The notes under the pieces are model-generated. The model was not told the origin of the DNA. It searched no databases and worked only from the letters and a program-made list of their open reading frames with translations. From Neoroseomonas lacus (GTDB lineage Bacteria; Pseudomonadota; Alphaproteobacteria; Acetobacterales; Acetobacteraceae), in NCBI RefSeq assembly GCF_014644535.1, contig NZ_BMKW01000009.1:62001-126000 (forward strand): DNA of 64,000 nt, written 5' to 3'. Positions 8,006 through 17,893 of this stretch are shown here, piece after piece (positions within the stretch are counted from its first letter, which is position 1; every line of letters starts with the position of its first letter). The position numbers and the translations under genes are program-made.

Positions 8006-9507
8006 GATTCGTCGCCCTCGCCCGGGAGTTCATCCGCCTCGATCTCGAGCAACACCGCAGCGCGCGACCCGTCCACCGCATCGACGCCGCGCAGCTTGCG
8101 CGCCACCGCCCGCGTGCGGACTTGTGCCGCGTCGATGGTGTTGCCCACCGCGGCGACCTGCTTGCGGAGACGCACCAGCACCTCGTCCATCTTGCCCATC
8201 TCGGCCTTGGTGGCGCCGAGCAATTCCCGGACCATGTCGGCCTTCTCGCCGAGCGCGATCGTCACATGCCCCATCTGGATGGTGCGCAGCATGGCCGGCA
8301 GCAGCGAGGGCCCCAACACCAGCACGCGATGCGCCCGGCCGATATCCTCGATGGCGCCAGGAATGCGCGCGATTTCGGCATACAGCCCCTCGGTCGGCAG
8401 GTAGAGCACGGCGAATTCCACCGTCAGCGGCGGGCGGATGTATTTGGACGCGATCTTCGCCGCCTCGCCGCGCACACGCACCTCCAGGGCGCGGCGCGCG
8501 GCCTTTTCGCCATCGGCGTCGCCGGCCTCGGAGGCGATCACCAGCCGGTCCCAATCCTCGGTCGGGAATTTCGCATCGACGGCGAGGAAGACGTCGCGCC
8601 CGCCTTCATTCGGCATGCGGATGGCGAACTCGACGAGTTCGCTGCTGTCCTCGGAGAGCTTCTTGTTCGTTTCATACGACCCGGCCGGCAGGATGTCGTC
8701 GAGCAGCGCGCGCACCTGCGCCTCCCCCCAGCCGCCGCGCGTCTTCACATTCGAGAACAGCCGCTTGATGTCGACGATCTGCGTGGTGACGGCCTGCACA
8801 TCCGTCATCGCCTTCAGCACCTGGGTGAACTGGTCGGAAACGCGGGCAAAACTCTCGGTCATCTGCTTCTCGACGGCGGTCTGAAGCTGCTCATTCACCG
8901 TCTTCTGAATCTCGGCGAGGCGCGCCTCATTGCTCTCGCGCAGTTCCTTCAGCTTGGCGTCGAGCAGGTCGCGGCCGCGTGCATTCTCGGCCGCCTGCGC
9001 TTCCTGCAACTTCGCCAGGCCTTCCGCGAAGGCGAGGCGGATCTCCGCAATCCCCTGCGTCACGTCGCGGCGCAGCAGGGCGGTGTCGTCCTTGTGCTCG
9101 GTCAGTGCCTTGACCACGGCGGCGCGTTGTTCGGCCATGGCGCGGGCATCCTGCGCCAGGCGTTCGGTCAGCTGCGCGGCATCGGCGGCCAGGCGATCGA
9201 GCACCGCCTTTTCCTGCACCGAGAGCCGGTCGGCGATGCGGCCGATCCCCTCCCCCAGCGCCTTGGTCTGGTCGAGTGCCCCGTCACTGACGCGCTCACC
9301 AATCGCCGCCGCCTCACGCGACAGGCCGCGTTCGAATTCGGCGGGCAGCGCGGCGATGCGTTCGCCCTGCCGGTCCAGCACCGATTGCAGGTCGGTCAGC
9401 CGCTGCGCCAGCACCGGGTCCGTTGCCGGCCGGCGCAGCAGCAACGCCACCAGCAGCAGCACGACAAGCAGCAGGCCGCCCAGTGTCGCCAAATTCTCGG
9501 CCGCCAT
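8002..9507 (-). CDS. rmuC: DNA recombination protein RmuC
   Basis: 501-residue RmuC-family protein, implicated in limiting DNA rearrangement at inverted repeats and distantly related to PD-(D/E)xK nucleases. An N-terminal membrane anchor (LGGLLLVVLLLVALLL) is followed by a long coiled coil (about residues 30-230) and the conserved RmuC domain containing GGWGEAQVRALLDDILPAGSY, FLAVDAKFPTEDWDRL, VLYLPTEGLYAEI and LGPSLLPAMLRTI. It is the upstream member of a coupled pair with the nucleoside transporter, an unexpected partner. In a genome rich in hairpin repeats this function is of interest. Confidence 0.92.
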   Translation of the reverse strand: MAAENLATLGGLLLVVLLLVALLLRRPATDPVLAQRLTDLQSVLDRQGERIAALPAEFERGLSREAAAIGERVSDGALDQTKALGEGIGRIADRLSVQEKAVLDRLAADAAQLTERLAQDARAMAEQRAAVVKALTEHKDDTALLRRDVTQGIAEIRLAFAEGLAKLQEAQAAENARGRDLLDAKLKELRESNEARLAEIQKTVNEQLQTAVEKQMTESFARVSDQFTQVLKAMTDVQAVTTQIVDIKRLFSNVKTRGGWGEAQVRALLDDILPAGSYETNKKLSEDSSELVEFAIRMPNEGGRDVFLAVDAKFPTEDWDRLVIASEAGDADGEKAARRALEVRVRGEAAKIASKYIRPPLTVEFAVLYLPTEGLYAEIARIPGAIEDIGRAHRVLVLGPSLLPAMLRTIQMGHVTIALGEKADMVRELLGATKAEMGKMDEVLVRLRKQVAAVGNTIDAAQVRTRAVARKLRGVDAVDGSRAAVLLEIEADELPGEGDES

Positions 9508-9663
9508 CGCGAACTCCCCCGACTCGATGGGGAAAGTCTCGCATCACCGCCGCGCCGGGGCGAGGCTGCTCATGCCAACCGCACGAAGGATGCACCTTGG
9601 CGAGACTGCTACTCGAGCCTTGGCTTGGCGCGCGGGCCCAATCGACGGCCTGCGCACCATGGA

Positions 9664-10272
9664 TCAGGGGATCCGCGGTTCGCCCTGCGCCGGCACCAGC
9701 ACCAGCCGGCCCGTCGCGACGCCGAAATGCGCCCCGTGCAGCGTCAGCCGGTCGGAGGCGACGGCTTCCAGCACCCAGGGGAAGGTCATCAGATTCTCGA
9801 GCGAAATGCGCACCGCCTCATGCTCGGCGATCTCCTGGCGCTGCTCAGGCGCGTCGCAGCGCAGCGCCACGGTGCGTGCGCGCTGCGCGATACCCATCCA
9901 GCCGGCGACGAAGTCCTGCGCCTCAGGCGGCGCGCCGCCCAGCAGGGCGCTGATGCCGCCGCACAAAGCGTGGCCCATAACCACGACGCGCTCCACCTTC
10001 AGCACTCGAACGGCGAATTCCACCGCTGCCGAGGTGCCGTGGAACTGCGCATCCGGCATGTAGGGCGGCACCAGATTGGCCACGTTGCGGACAACGAACA
10101 ACTCGCCCGGGCCGGCCGAGAAGATCATCTGCGGATCAACGCGGCTGTCCGAACAGGCGATGACCATCGTGTGCGGGCGCTGGCCGCGGGCAGCGAGTTC
10201 CTCGAAGCGGGCGCGCTCGCGTGGCCAGGTCTCGGCGCGGAAGCGGCGGTAGCCGTCGATCAGGGCGTCCAT
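9664..10272 (-). CDS. Beta-class carbonic anhydrase
   Basis: 202-residue zinc enzyme interconverting CO2 and bicarbonate in the cytoplasm. Zinc ligands are Cys40 in ACSDSR, His101 and Cys104 in GHALCGG; the Asp42-Arg44 dyad is present, so the active site is complete. The start is placed at the methionine of MDALIDGYRRF, where family similarity begins; the open frame runs 15 residues further up without a ribosome site. Flanking genes (rmuC, purH) are unrelated; a family-1 repeat lies just upstream of the gene. Confidence 0.92.
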   Translation of the reverse strand: MDALIDGYRRFRAETWPRERARFEELAARGQRPHTMVIACSDSRVDPQMIFSAGPGELFVVRNVANLVPPYMPDAQFHGTSAAVEFAVRVLKVERVVVMGHALCGGISALLGGAPPEAQDFVAGWMGIAQRARTVALRCDAPEQRQEIAEHEAVRISLENLMTFPWVLEAVASDRLTLHGAHFGVATGRLVLVPAQGEPRIP

Positions 10273-10410
10273 GTGGCGGGTCCTGCGGTGGGGGGAGCGC
10301 CTTTGTCGGCAAGGCACGGAACTGGAGGGGATCTTTCCCTCAAGATCGCCCCTTCATGGTGCCGTCGACAATGCTGCGCATTGCCGATGGGATCCCGATA
10401 AAGCGGTGAC

Positions 10411-10589
10411 CTTTGGAATGCCATCCGTTGGCGATGAGCGCCGCAGTCAGAACGCCGGCCGGAATCTCCCGCTGCGCAAAGCGACTGCCCAAGTGCAGCA
10501 GAATGCCCGCATTGCCCTGCGCCAGGTATCGGTTTCCAAAGGCCCTTAGGCCTTTGGTGGGGTGGTCTGGAGGGGCGATGCCCCTCCAG
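10411..10589. repeat. Family-1 intergenic element, copy C (arms inverted)
   Basis: About 179-bp copy with arms in the opposite orientation to copies B, D and G. From the left: CTTTGGAATGCC, a core with CTGCGCAAAGCG, the reversed GGTATCGGTTTCC flank, the perfect stem CCAAAGGCC/GGCCTTTGG (10536-10557, loop CTTA), GGTGGGGTGG, and the stem TGGAGGGGC/GCCCCTCCA (loop GAT) ending 18 bp from the purH stop. It separates purH from carbonic anhydrase. Confidence 0.8.
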
Positions 10590-10606
10590 CTCCGGACCGT
10601 CGCCGA

Positions 10607-12184
10607 TCAATGCCGGAAATGCCGCATCCCGGTGAACACCATCGCCAGCCCGGCCTCATCTGCCGCCGCGATCACCTCGCCATCGCGCATCGACCCGCCT
10701 GGCTGGATCACTGCCGTGGCACCGGCGGCAGCGGCCGCCTGCAAGCCATCGGCGAAGGGGAAGAAGGCGTCGGACGCGACCACGCTGCCACGCGCCAGCG
10801 GCTCGGGCAGGTCGGCAGCCTTGGCGGCTTCCTCGCTCTTCCACGAGGCGATGCGGGCGCTGTCCACGCGGTTCGGTTGCCCGCCACCGACACCGACCGT
10901 CGCCTCGCCCTTGGCATAGACGATGGCGTTGGACTTCACATGCTTGCAGACGCGGAAAGCGAAGAGCAGGTCGCGCAGTTCCTGCGCGGAGGGCGCGCGC
11001 TTGGTCACCACCTTCAGCGTTTCGGCATTCACCTGCCCGGCATCCCGCGACTGCGCGAGGAAACCGCCTGAGACGGTCTTGAGGAACATCCCCGCCGCCG
11101 CCGGGTCCGGCAGACCGCCGGTCAGCAGCAGGCGGAGGTTCTTCTTCTTCGCGAAGATGGCGCGCGCGGCTTCATCGGCGTCAGGGGCGATCACCACCTC
11201 GGTGAAGATGGCGGCGATCCTCTCCGCCGCCGCCGCATCCAGCACGCGGTTCGCCGCGACGATGCCGCCGAAGGGCGAGACCGGGTCGCACAGGAAGGCG
11301 CGGTCCCAGGCGGTCACCAGATCCTCGGCAACGGCGACGCCGCAGGGCGTGGCGTGCTTGACGATGACGATGGCCGGGCGGTCGAACTCCGCGACGCATT
11401 CATAGGCCGCGTCGGTGTCGTTGATGTTGTTGTAGGACAATTCCTTGCCCTGGACCTGCGTCGCCGTCGCGACGCCGGGCCGGGCCGAACCATCGACATA
11501 GAAGGCCGCCTGCTGGTGCGGGTTTTCGCCATAGCGCAGCGACTGCCGCAGCACGCCCGCGACGGCGAGGCGCGGCGGGAAGTCCTGCTTCTCCTGCCGG
11601 GCGAACCAGCCGGAGATCGCCGCGTCATAGGCGGCCGTGCGGGCATAGGCGGCGGCGGCGAGGCGGCGCCGGGTGGCCAGCGTCGTGCCGCCCTGGGCTT
11701 CGATCTCGGCCTGGATCTCGGCGAAATGCGTTGGTTCGGTCAGCACCGCGACGCCGGCATGGTTCTTCGCCGCGGAGCGGATCATCGCCGGGCCGCCGAT
11801 GTCAATATTCTCGATGCAATCGTCGAAATCGGCGCCCTTCGCGACCGTCGCCTCGAAGGGGTAGAGGTTCACCGCCACCAGGTCGATCGGCGCGATGGCG
11901 TGTTCTTCCATCTGCGCCAGGTGCTCGGGCAGGTCGCGCCGGCCGAGGATGCCGCCATGCACCTGCGGCACCAGCGTCTTGACCCGCCCGTCGAGGATTT
12001 CGGGGAAACCCGTGTGCTCCGACACGTCCTTCACCGGCACGCCGGCTTCGCGCAACGCGCGGGCGGTGCCGCCGGTGGACAGGATCTCGACCCCTCGCGC
12101 GGCGAGGAAACGGCCGAATTCGATGAGCCCGGTCTTGTCCGAGACGGAGAGAAGGGCGCGGCGGAGGGGGAGGAGGTCGCTCAT
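10607..12184 (-). CDS. purH: Bifunctional AICAR formyltransferase / IMP cyclohydrolase
   Basis: 525-residue enzyme for the last two steps of IMP synthesis. The N-terminal IMP cyclohydrolase (MGS-like) domain has [38 protein letters not shown] and NLYPFE. The C-terminal AICAR transformylase domain has [61 protein letters not shown] and a final GVVFT-type [14 protein letters not shown]. The start is at [10 protein letters not shown] because the upstream open frame has no family similarity. Length is typical. Confidence 0.97.
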   Translation of the reverse strand: MSDLLPLRRALLSVSDKTGLIEFGRFLAARGVEILSTGGTARALREAGVPVKDVSEHTGFPEILDGRVKTLVPQVHGGILGRRDLPEHLAQMEEHAIAPIDLVAVNLYPFEATVAKGADFDDCIENIDIGGPAMIRSAAKNHAGVAVLTEPTHFAEIQAEIEAQGGTTLATRRRLAAAAYARTAAYDAAISGWFARQEKQDFPPRLAVAGVLRQSLRYGENPHQQAAFYVDGSARPGVATATQVQGKELSYNNINDTDAAYECVAEFDRPAIVIVKHATPCGVAVAEDLVTAWDRAFLCDPVSPFGGIVAANRVLDAAAAERIAAIFTEVVIAPDADEAARAIFAKKKNLRLLLTGGLPDPAAAGMFLKTVSGGFLAQSRDAGQVNAETLKVVTKRAPSAQELRDLLFAFRVCKHVKSNAIVYAKGEATVGVGGGQPNRVDSARIASWKSEEAAKAADLPEPLARGSVVASDAFFPFADGLQAAAAAGATAVIQPGGSMRDGEVIAAADEAGLAMVFTGMRHFRH

Positions 12185-12328
12185 GGCGGGCGCATAGACC
12201 CGGCGGGGCCGGCCTGCAACCAAGGGCACCGGATGACGTCCATTCGGCACGATGGAAGAGGGTGCGAAGCCCCGCGCCCGGCATTGGTGCCCGAAGGGCC
12301 ATATACTGGCGGCTCATTGTCCTGACCG

Positions 12329-12564
12329 GTGGGAACGAGAGGGGCTTTGCCCCCTCTCGAGCTCTCCCCACCAAAGGCCTAAGGGCCTCTGGACACCAAT
12401 ACTTGGCGCCGGGCGCCCCGGTCAGGAACGACGCCGGGACCTGCTGCTGCACACGAAGCGCGTTGCGCGGGCGCAACATATGTTCTCCGCCCGGCACCAA
12501 TAGATGGCTTTCCAAATGACACTGTCATTTGGCGGGGTGGCTTGGAGGGGCGGCGCCCCGCCAA
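12329..12564. repeat. Family-1 intergenic element, copy D (complete)
   Basis: About 236-bp full copy between purH and nhaA. Left hairpin CGAGAGGGGC..CCCCTCTCG (12335-12359), then the CCAAAGGCCTAAGGGCCTCTGG hairpin (about 12371-12392), core CACACGAAGCGCG, the middle stem CCAAATGAC/GTCATTTGG (12512-12532, loop ACT) and a right hairpin TTGGAGGGGC/GCCCCGCCAA (12543-12564). The loop ACT matches copy B although the stem sequence differs. Confidence 0.85.
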
Positions 12565-12571
12565 TCTCCCT

Positions 12572-13774
12572 TCACCCCCCGCGCACCTGCTTCGGCATCG
12601 GCGCCAGCCGCAGCACCACCCACCCCAGCAGCCCGGCGACCAACGACCCACCCAGAATGCCGATCTTCACCCCCGCCTGCAGCTGCGGGTAATCGGCGAA
12701 GGCGAGCAACCCGATGAACAGGCTCATGGTGAAGCCGACGCCGCAGAGCAGTGCGACGCCCACCATGTGCGTCCACGAGCAGCGAAAGGGCAGTGTTGCG
12801 ACACCGAGCATGATGGCCAGCGCCGAGGCCCCGAACACGCCGACCAGCTTGCCGATAAGCAGCCCCAGCGCGACGCCCATCGGCAGGGGCTGGAGGATGG
12901 CGTCAAGGCCGAGGCCGGCAAAGGACACGCCCGCGTTGGCGAAGCCGAAGACCGGCACGATGAGGAATGCGACCGGCTTCTGCAGCGCGTGTTCGAGCAT
13001 GTGCAGCGGCGAATGTTCCGTTTCGTCCGGCTTGCCGGGCGCCGGCTGCAGCGGAATGGTCAACGCCAGCAGCACACCGGCGATCGTCGCGTGCACCCCC
13101 GAGCGCAGCACGAGGAACCACAGCGCGGCGCCGAGCAGCAGATACAGCCACACCCGCATGACGCCGGCGCGGTTCATCACCACCAGCGTCGCGAAAGTCG
13201 CCGCCGCCAGGCCGAGATTCAGCATCGAGATCTCGCCCGTGTAGAACAGCGCGATGATCACCACGGCGCCGAGATCGTCGATGATCGCCAGCGCGGCGAG
13301 GAACACCTTCAGGGCCGCCGGCACGCGCGGCCCGAGCAGCGACATCACGCCGAGCGCGAAGGCGATATCCGTCGCCGTCGGGATAGCCCAGCCGCGCGCC
13401 GTCTCGGGCGAGCCCGCATTGAAGGCGAGATAGATCAACGCCGGCACCAGCATGCCGCCGGCCGCCGCAATGCCGGGCAGGGCGCGGTTCGACCAGGATG
13501 CGAGCTGGCCATCGAGCATCTCGCGCTTGATCTCGAGCCCTACGAGCAGGAAGAACACCGCCATCAGCCCGTCATTGACCCAGTGGGAGACGTTCATCGG
13601 GCCGAGATAGGTGGCCAGCACGCCGAAATAGGTGGGCGCCAGCGCCGAATTGGCGATGACCAGGGCAATGGCGGCCGCCGCCATCAGGATCAGGCCGCCG
13701 GCCGCCTCGCTGCCCAGGAAGCCGCGCATCAGCGACATCGGGCGCCGGGCCAGGGACGTCACCGGCTTATCCAT
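12572..13774 (-). CDS. nhaA: Na+/H+ antiporter NhaA
   Basis: 400-residue sodium/proton antiporter for pH and Na+ homeostasis in the inner membrane. The family hallmarks are present: the N-terminal [50 protein letters not shown] and [17 protein letters not shown], which holds the adjacent transport aspartates. About 11-12 hydrophobic helices are visible. The start gives a normal cytoplasmic N-terminus. A family-1 element ends only 7 bp from its stop codon and may provide its 3'-end hairpin. Confidence 0.96.
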   Translation of the reverse strand: MDKPVTSLARRPMSLMRGFLGSEAAGGLILMAAAAIALVIANSALAPTYFGVLATYLGPMNVSHWVNDGLMAVFFLLVGLEIKREMLDGQLASWSNRALPGIAAAGGMLVPALIYLAFNAGSPETARGWAIPTATDIAFALGVMSLLGPRVPAALKVFLAALAIIDDLGAVVIIALFYTGEISMLNLGLAAATFATLVVMNRAGVMRVWLYLLLGAALWFLVLRSGVHATIAGVLLALTIPLQPAPGKPDETEHSPLHMLEHALQKPVAFLIVPVFGFANAGVSFAGLGLDAILQPLPMGVALGLLIGKLVGVFGASALAIMLGVATLPFRCSWTHMVGVALLCGVGFTMSLFIGLLAFADYPQLQAGVKIGILGGSLVAGLLGWVVLRLAPMPKQVRGG

Positions 13775-13950
13775 GGTGCGTCAGAGCCATGGCGTGGCGC
13801 GAAGCCAGGTTCGTCGGCATGAGGCTGGGTGGCACGGTCATGGGCGCGCATCTCCGATACCGGCGGCCCGACCGGCATGGAAAGCCTGCCCGGTCGCATC
13901 GCGCGGCCGAACACCCACGAACCATGTCGCATCGTGACGCCCGATCCGCA

Positions 13951-13966
13951 ACCCCGAAGCGGGGCT
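13951..13966 (-). terminator. Short hairpin after the TPR gene
   Basis: Stem CCCCG/CGGGG with loop AAG, about 10 bp beyond the stop codon of the minus-strand TPR gene. Position suits a 3'-end hairpin; there is no run of T, so factor-independent termination is uncertain. Confidence 0.4.
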
Positions 13967-13975
13967 GTCATGCGC

Positions 13976-15319
13976 TCAGTGCGGGATGATGCGCGCCGCC
14001 TCGGCATAACCGGCGCGTCGGTCGGGCGGCACAGGATGCCGGCCCGCCACGCGTTCGAGCAGCATGCGCGCATCCTCCTGCGCCCCCGCCTTCATCGCGG
14101 CATCGAGGAACAGCTGCTCCAGCACATCCTGCTGCGCGTGGCTGCCGCCCATGCGATGCATCACGCTGAGCGCCGGGCGCATCGCCGCGACCGCGCCGGC
14201 GTGGTCGCCCTGCGCATGGGCCAGTACCGCCTCGCAGACCGGGATCGCCGCGTCACGCAGGATGGGCGCGACAGTGCCCGGCTGCGTCGCCGCCTCGCGC
14301 ATCGCATCGAGCATGCGCGCGGCGGCCTGCGTACGGCCCGTCGCGGTCAGTGCCATCATCCAGTGCGGCAGGGTGAAGGTGGACAGGCAGTCGCCGATGC
14401 GCGCCTCGGCCTTGTCGGCAAGTTCGACCCAACGATCGCCGACATCGACGCCATGGCGTTGCAGGCGGAACAGCATCGAGGCCGCGTTCTGCACATCGAT
14501 GTACAGGTCAGGCATCGCCTGCAACAGCGCGCTGCCCTGGTTGCGGAAGCCGCGATCGTACAGGCCGAGCACCTCGCCATGCTCGCCGCGCTCCAGGTGA
14601 TACATGGCGCGGTGCCACCACAGATGGTGCATCAGGTTCGACCCGCCTTCCCAATGCGGCTCCAGCGTCTTCAGCCAGGCGATGCCCTCGCCGCGACGGC
14701 CCTGCATTTCCAGGATATGCGCCACGCCATGCGTCGCCCAGAGATCGCCGGGATCGAGCGTGACGGCGGCGCGGCCGGCTTCCTCGGCGACCTGGTAGTT
14801 GCCGCATTCCTCATTGGCGAAGCAGCGACAGGCGAGGATGGAGCCATAGCCCGGCATCGCCGCAGACCAGGCGGGCGCGACGGCATCGACGGCGCGCAGC
14901 ATCTGCCCGGCGCGGCCGAGCCAGAAGGCACAGAAGTGATGCAGCCGGAACGCCAGGATGTCGTGCGGATGCGCCGCCATGATGGCTTCCCACGCACCGA
15001 GCGCGCCCTCGACATCGCCGTCGGCCCACAGCGCGAGAGCGGCGGCATGCGCCCGTTCGCGGTCGGTGCCGGCATGGCGTGCGGCGGCGGAAGCGGCGGA
15101 CCGCGCGCGCGGCACCAGCGCGGTGTTGTAGGCGAGCATGAAAAAGACGCCGCCCAGCACCAGCCCCATCGGCATCTCGGGGTCAAGCTTCATCGCCGCC
15201 TTCAGCCGCTGCCCGGCATCGGCGCGATACTTCAGATAGGCCTCGACCACATCGTCATAGGCGACGACGGCGGCATCCGAGGCCGCGGTGATGGTCAGTC
15301 CCCGGGCATCAATGGCCAT
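13976..15319 (-). CDS. Tetratricopeptide-repeat protein, TTC38-like
   Basis: 447-residue helical-repeat protein resembling the TTC38 family found in animals and bacteria. Alpha-alpha repeats run through most of the sequence, with hallmark stretches FRLHHFCAFWLG, ATHGVAHILEMQGR, GSNLMHHLWWHRAMYHLE and LPHWMMALTATGR. No catalytic motif or signal peptide is seen, so it is probably a cytoplasmic scaffold or binding protein of unknown role. The start at 15319 has GGGAGGA 8 nt upstream; the longer frame begins without a ribosome site. It is monocistronic, with a hairpin after its stop codon. Confidence 0.8.
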   Translation of the reverse strand: MAIDARGLTITAASDAAVVAYDDVVEAYLKYRADAGQRLKAAMKLDPEMPMGLVLGGVFFMLAYNTALVPRARSAASAAARHAGTDRERAHAAALALWADGDVEGALGAWEAIMAAHPHDILAFRLHHFCAFWLGRAGQMLRAVDAVAPAWSAAMPGYGSILACRCFANEECGNYQVAEEAGRAAVTLDPGDLWATHGVAHILEMQGRRGEGIAWLKTLEPHWEGGSNLMHHLWWHRAMYHLERGEHGEVLGLYDRGFRNQGSALLQAMPDLYIDVQNAASMLFRLQRHGVDVGDRWVELADKAEARIGDCLSTFTLPHWMMALTATGRTQAAARMLDAMREAATQPGTVAPILRDAAIPVCEAVLAHAQGDHAGAVAAMRPALSVMHRMGGSHAQQDVLEQLFLDAAMKAGAQEDARMLLERVAGRHPVPPDRRAGYAEAARIIPH

Positions 15320-15462
15320 GCGATGGTCCTCCCTTTCCGCCCTTCGTTCGGGGCGCCGTCCAGAGCAGACCCGATCAGGTCGAAGCACCTGCGCGGGTGA
15401 AGATACTCGCAGAAACAACAGCCTGGAGAGGGCCCCGTGAGCCGGAGCGAACGGAGGCCTCC

Positions 15463-15912
15463 CTAGGTGCCAGTGGAGCCGAAACCCCCGGCGCCGCGCG
15501 CGCTGTCAGGCAATTCGGCTGCTTCGCGCCAGGTCGCACGCACCACCGGTGCAATTACGGCCTGGGCGATGCGCATGCCGCGCTCGACGGTGAAGGGCGC
15601 GTCGCCGCAATTCATCACGATGACACCGAGCTCGCCGCGATAATCCTCGTCGATCGTGCCGGGGCTGTTCGGCAGCACGATGCCGTTCTTCAACGCGAGG
15701 CCCGAACGCGGCCTCACCTGCAATTCATATCCGACGGGGATGGCGATGCGGAGCCCGGTCGGCACCAGCATGCGCGCCCCAGGCGGGATCACCATTGGCG
15801 ACATGACGGCGGCGAGCAGGTCCATTCCGGCCGCGCCCGCGGTGGCATAAGTTGGCAGCGCCAGCCCCTCGGCATGCGGCAGGCGGACGACGTCGATCAC
15901 CGGCGCGTTCAT
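15463..15912 (-). CDS. dut: dUTP pyrophosphatase
   Basis: 149-residue trimeric dUTPase hydrolysing dUTP to dUMP and pyrophosphate. The five motifs are recognisable: [41 protein letters not shown] and a C-terminal P-loop-like [10 protein letters not shown]. The ATG overlaps the coaBC stop by ATGA, so the gene is translationally coupled as the last member of ubiE-coaBC-dut, a common alphaproteobacterial arrangement. Confidence 0.96.
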   Translation of the reverse strand: MNAPVIDVVRLPHAEGLALPTYATAGAAGMDLLAAVMSPMVIPPGARMLVPTGLRIAIPVGYELQVRPRSGLALKNGIVLPNSPGTIDEDYRGELGVIVMNCGDAPFTVERGMRIAQAVIAPVVRATWREAAELPDSARGAGGFGSTGT

Positions 15913-17093
15913 GCCAGCGCCTCCGCGATGCGGGCGGCGAGGCGCCGCGCGACTTCTTCCTTCGCCATGCGCGGCCAATCCTCGACGCCCGCTTCGGTCA
16001 CCAGATGCACGGTATTCTCCGCCCCACCCATCACATCGCCGGACACGTCATTCGCCACGATCCAGTCGCAACCCTTGCGGGCGCGCTTGGCGACGGCGTT
16101 CTCGACAACCTTTTCCGTCTCCGCCGCAAAGCCGATGACGAGGCGCGGGCGTGCGGGGCCGGCGGCAGACAGCGTCGCCAGGATATCCGGGTTCAGCGCC
16201 AGCTCGAGCGGCGGCGGCACGGCGCCCGGCACCTTCTTCATCTTCTGGTCGGCGGCGCGCGCGGTGCGCCAGTCGGCGACGGCGGCATTGCAGATGGCGC
16301 CATCTGCCGGCAGCGCGGCCTGGCAGGCGGCGAGCATTTCCCTCGCGGATTCAACCCGCACCACCGTCACGCTGGGCGGGTCGGGCTGCGTCACCGGGCC
16401 GCTCACCAGCGTGACGCGGGCGCCCAGCGCGGCCAGCGCGCCGGCAATGGCATGCCCCTGCCGGCCGGAGGCGCGGTTGGCGATGTAGCGCACCGGGTCG
16501 ATCGGTTCATGCGTCGGCCCGCTGGTGACCAGCAGGTGGCGGCCGGTGAGCGGCCCGGCGACGAGCGTCGCGCGGATGGCCGCCAGCAGCTCGGCCGGTT
16601 CCATCAGCCGCCCTGGCCCGCTTTCGGCTTCGGCCATCGGCCCGTTGCCGGGGCCGGCGACCAGCACACCGCGGGCGCGCAACGCCGCCATGTTGGCCTC
16701 GGTCGCCGGATGCGCCCACATGGCAGGGTTCATCGCCGGCGCGACCATCACCGTCGCGCGGGTGGCCAGCAGCACGCAGGTGGCGAGGTCGTCGGTCAGC
16801 CCATGCGCCATCTTGGCCAGCAAGTCGGCCGAGGCAGGAACCACCGCGATCAGGTCGGGCCAGCGGGCGAGGCGGATATGACCAATCTCGGCCTCGGCGG
16901 CCCAGAGGTCGTCATGCACCCGTTCGCCGCTGATGGCCGCGAGCGCTTCCTTGGTGACGAAGCGCGCCCCGCCAGCGGTCAGGACGGCCATGACCGTTGC
17001 GCCGTCGCGGCGGAGCAGGCGCGTCAGCTCCAGCGCCTTGTAGGCGGCAACGGAACCCGAGACGATCAGCAGGATGCGGCGGCCGGCGAGCAT
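15909..17093 (-). CDS. coaBC: Bifunctional phosphopantothenoylcysteine decarboxylase / synthetase
   Basis: 394-residue CoA-biosynthesis enzyme. The N-terminal CoaC flavoprotein domain has [14 protein letters not shown], the catalytic-His segment [33 protein letters not shown] and the substrate-clamp PAMNPAMW. The C-terminal CoaB domain has [30 protein letters not shown] and KMKKVPGA. The gene lies 6 bp after ubiE and overlaps dut by 4 bp. In many alphaproteobacteria ubiB sits between ubiE and coaBC; here it is missing from that position. Confidence 0.96.
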   Translation of the reverse strand: MLAGRRILLIVSGSVAAYKALELTRLLRRDGATVMAVLTAGGARFVTKEALAAISGERVHDDLWAAEAEIGHIRLARWPDLIAVVPASADLLAKMAHGLTDDLATCVLLATRATVMVAPAMNPAMWAHPATEANMAALRARGVLVAGPGNGPMAEAESGPGRLMEPAELLAAIRATLVAGPLTGRHLLVTSGPTHEPIDPVRYIANRASGRQGHAIAGALAALGARVTLVSGPVTQPDPPSVTVVRVESAREMLAACQAALPADGAICNAAVADWRTARAADQKMKKVPGAVPPPLELALNPDILATLSAAGPARPRLVIGFAAETEKVVENAVAKRARKGCDWIVANDVSGDVMGGAENTVHLVTEAGVEDWPRMAKEEVARRLAARIAEALA

Positions 17094-17099
17094 CGGGCG

Positions 17100-17849
17100 C
17101 TAGAGCCGCCAGCCCGTATGGATCGCCACGATGCCGCCCGACAGGTTGCGCACCTCGACCCGTTCCAGCCCGGCATGGCGCATCATGCCCGCCAGCGTCT
17201 CCTGGTCGGGGAACATGCGAATGCTTTCGGCGAGGTATTCGTAGCTGTCGCGGTCCTTGGCCACTTTCTCGCCGATCGCCGGCAGCGCCTTGAAAGACCA
17301 GGCGTCGTAGAGCGGCACCAACGCCGCGATCTCGAGCTTGGAGAATTCCAGGCAATGAAACCGCCCGCCCGGCCGCAGCACGCGGCGTGCCTCGCGCAGC
17401 ACGGCGTCCTTGTCGGTGCAGTTGCGCAGGCCGAAGGCGATGGACACTTTCTCGACACTGCGGTCGGGCAGCGGAATGTGTTCGGCGTCCACCACCATGA
17501 AGTCGAGCCCGGCGGCGAGGCCACGGTCCAGCGCGCGCTTCCGCGCCACCTCCAGCATCGCCGGGTTGACGTCGGTCAGGATGACGCGACCCGCCCCCCG
17601 TTCCTTGGCAAGGAAGGCGATGTCGCCTGTCCCGCCGGCGAGGTCGAGCAGCGTCTCGCGCGCCGAACAGCCGATGGCATTGACGAAGATGCGCTTCCAC
17701 ACCCGGTGGATGCCGAGCGACATCAGATCGTTCATCACATCGTAGCGCGGGGCCACGCTTTCGAAGACCTCGCGGACCATGGACGCCTTCTCGGCGCGCG
17801 GGACGGACCGGAAGCCGAAATCGGCGCTGTCGTGGGGGCTGTCGCTCAT
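17100..17849 (-). CDS. ubiE: Demethylmenaquinone/ubiquinone C-methyltransferase UbiE
   Basis: 249-residue SAM-dependent C-methyltransferase of quinone synthesis. It shows VFESVAPRYDVMNDLMSLG, the SAM-binding motif LLDLAGGTGDIAF, VDAEHIPLPD, VSIAFGLRNCTDK and PGGRFHCLEFSK, all characteristic of UbiE. It is the first gene of ubiE-coaBC-dut and is divergent from mutM with a 44-bp gap that must hold both start regions. Length is normal. Confidence 0.96.
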   Translation of the reverse strand: MSDSPHDSADFGFRSVPRAEKASMVREVFESVAPRYDVMNDLMSLGIHRVWKRIFVNAIGCSARETLLDLAGGTGDIAFLAKERGAGRVILTDVNPAMLEVARKRALDRGLAAGLDFMVVDAEHIPLPDRSVEKVSIAFGLRNCTDKDAVLREARRVLRPGGRFHCLEFSKLEIAALVPLYDAWSFKALPAIGEKVAKDRDSYEYLAESIRMFPDQETLAGMMRHAGLERVEVRNLSGGIVAIHTGWRL

Positions 17850-17893
17850 CGTGAGACCACCATAGCGTGCCGGGCGCGAATACGGGAGTGACC

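Noticed and set aside
12329-12564. CRISPR array or phage element for the family-1 repeats
   Set aside because: Copies are kilobases apart, about 230 bp long and built from hairpins; there are no regular spacers or cas genes.
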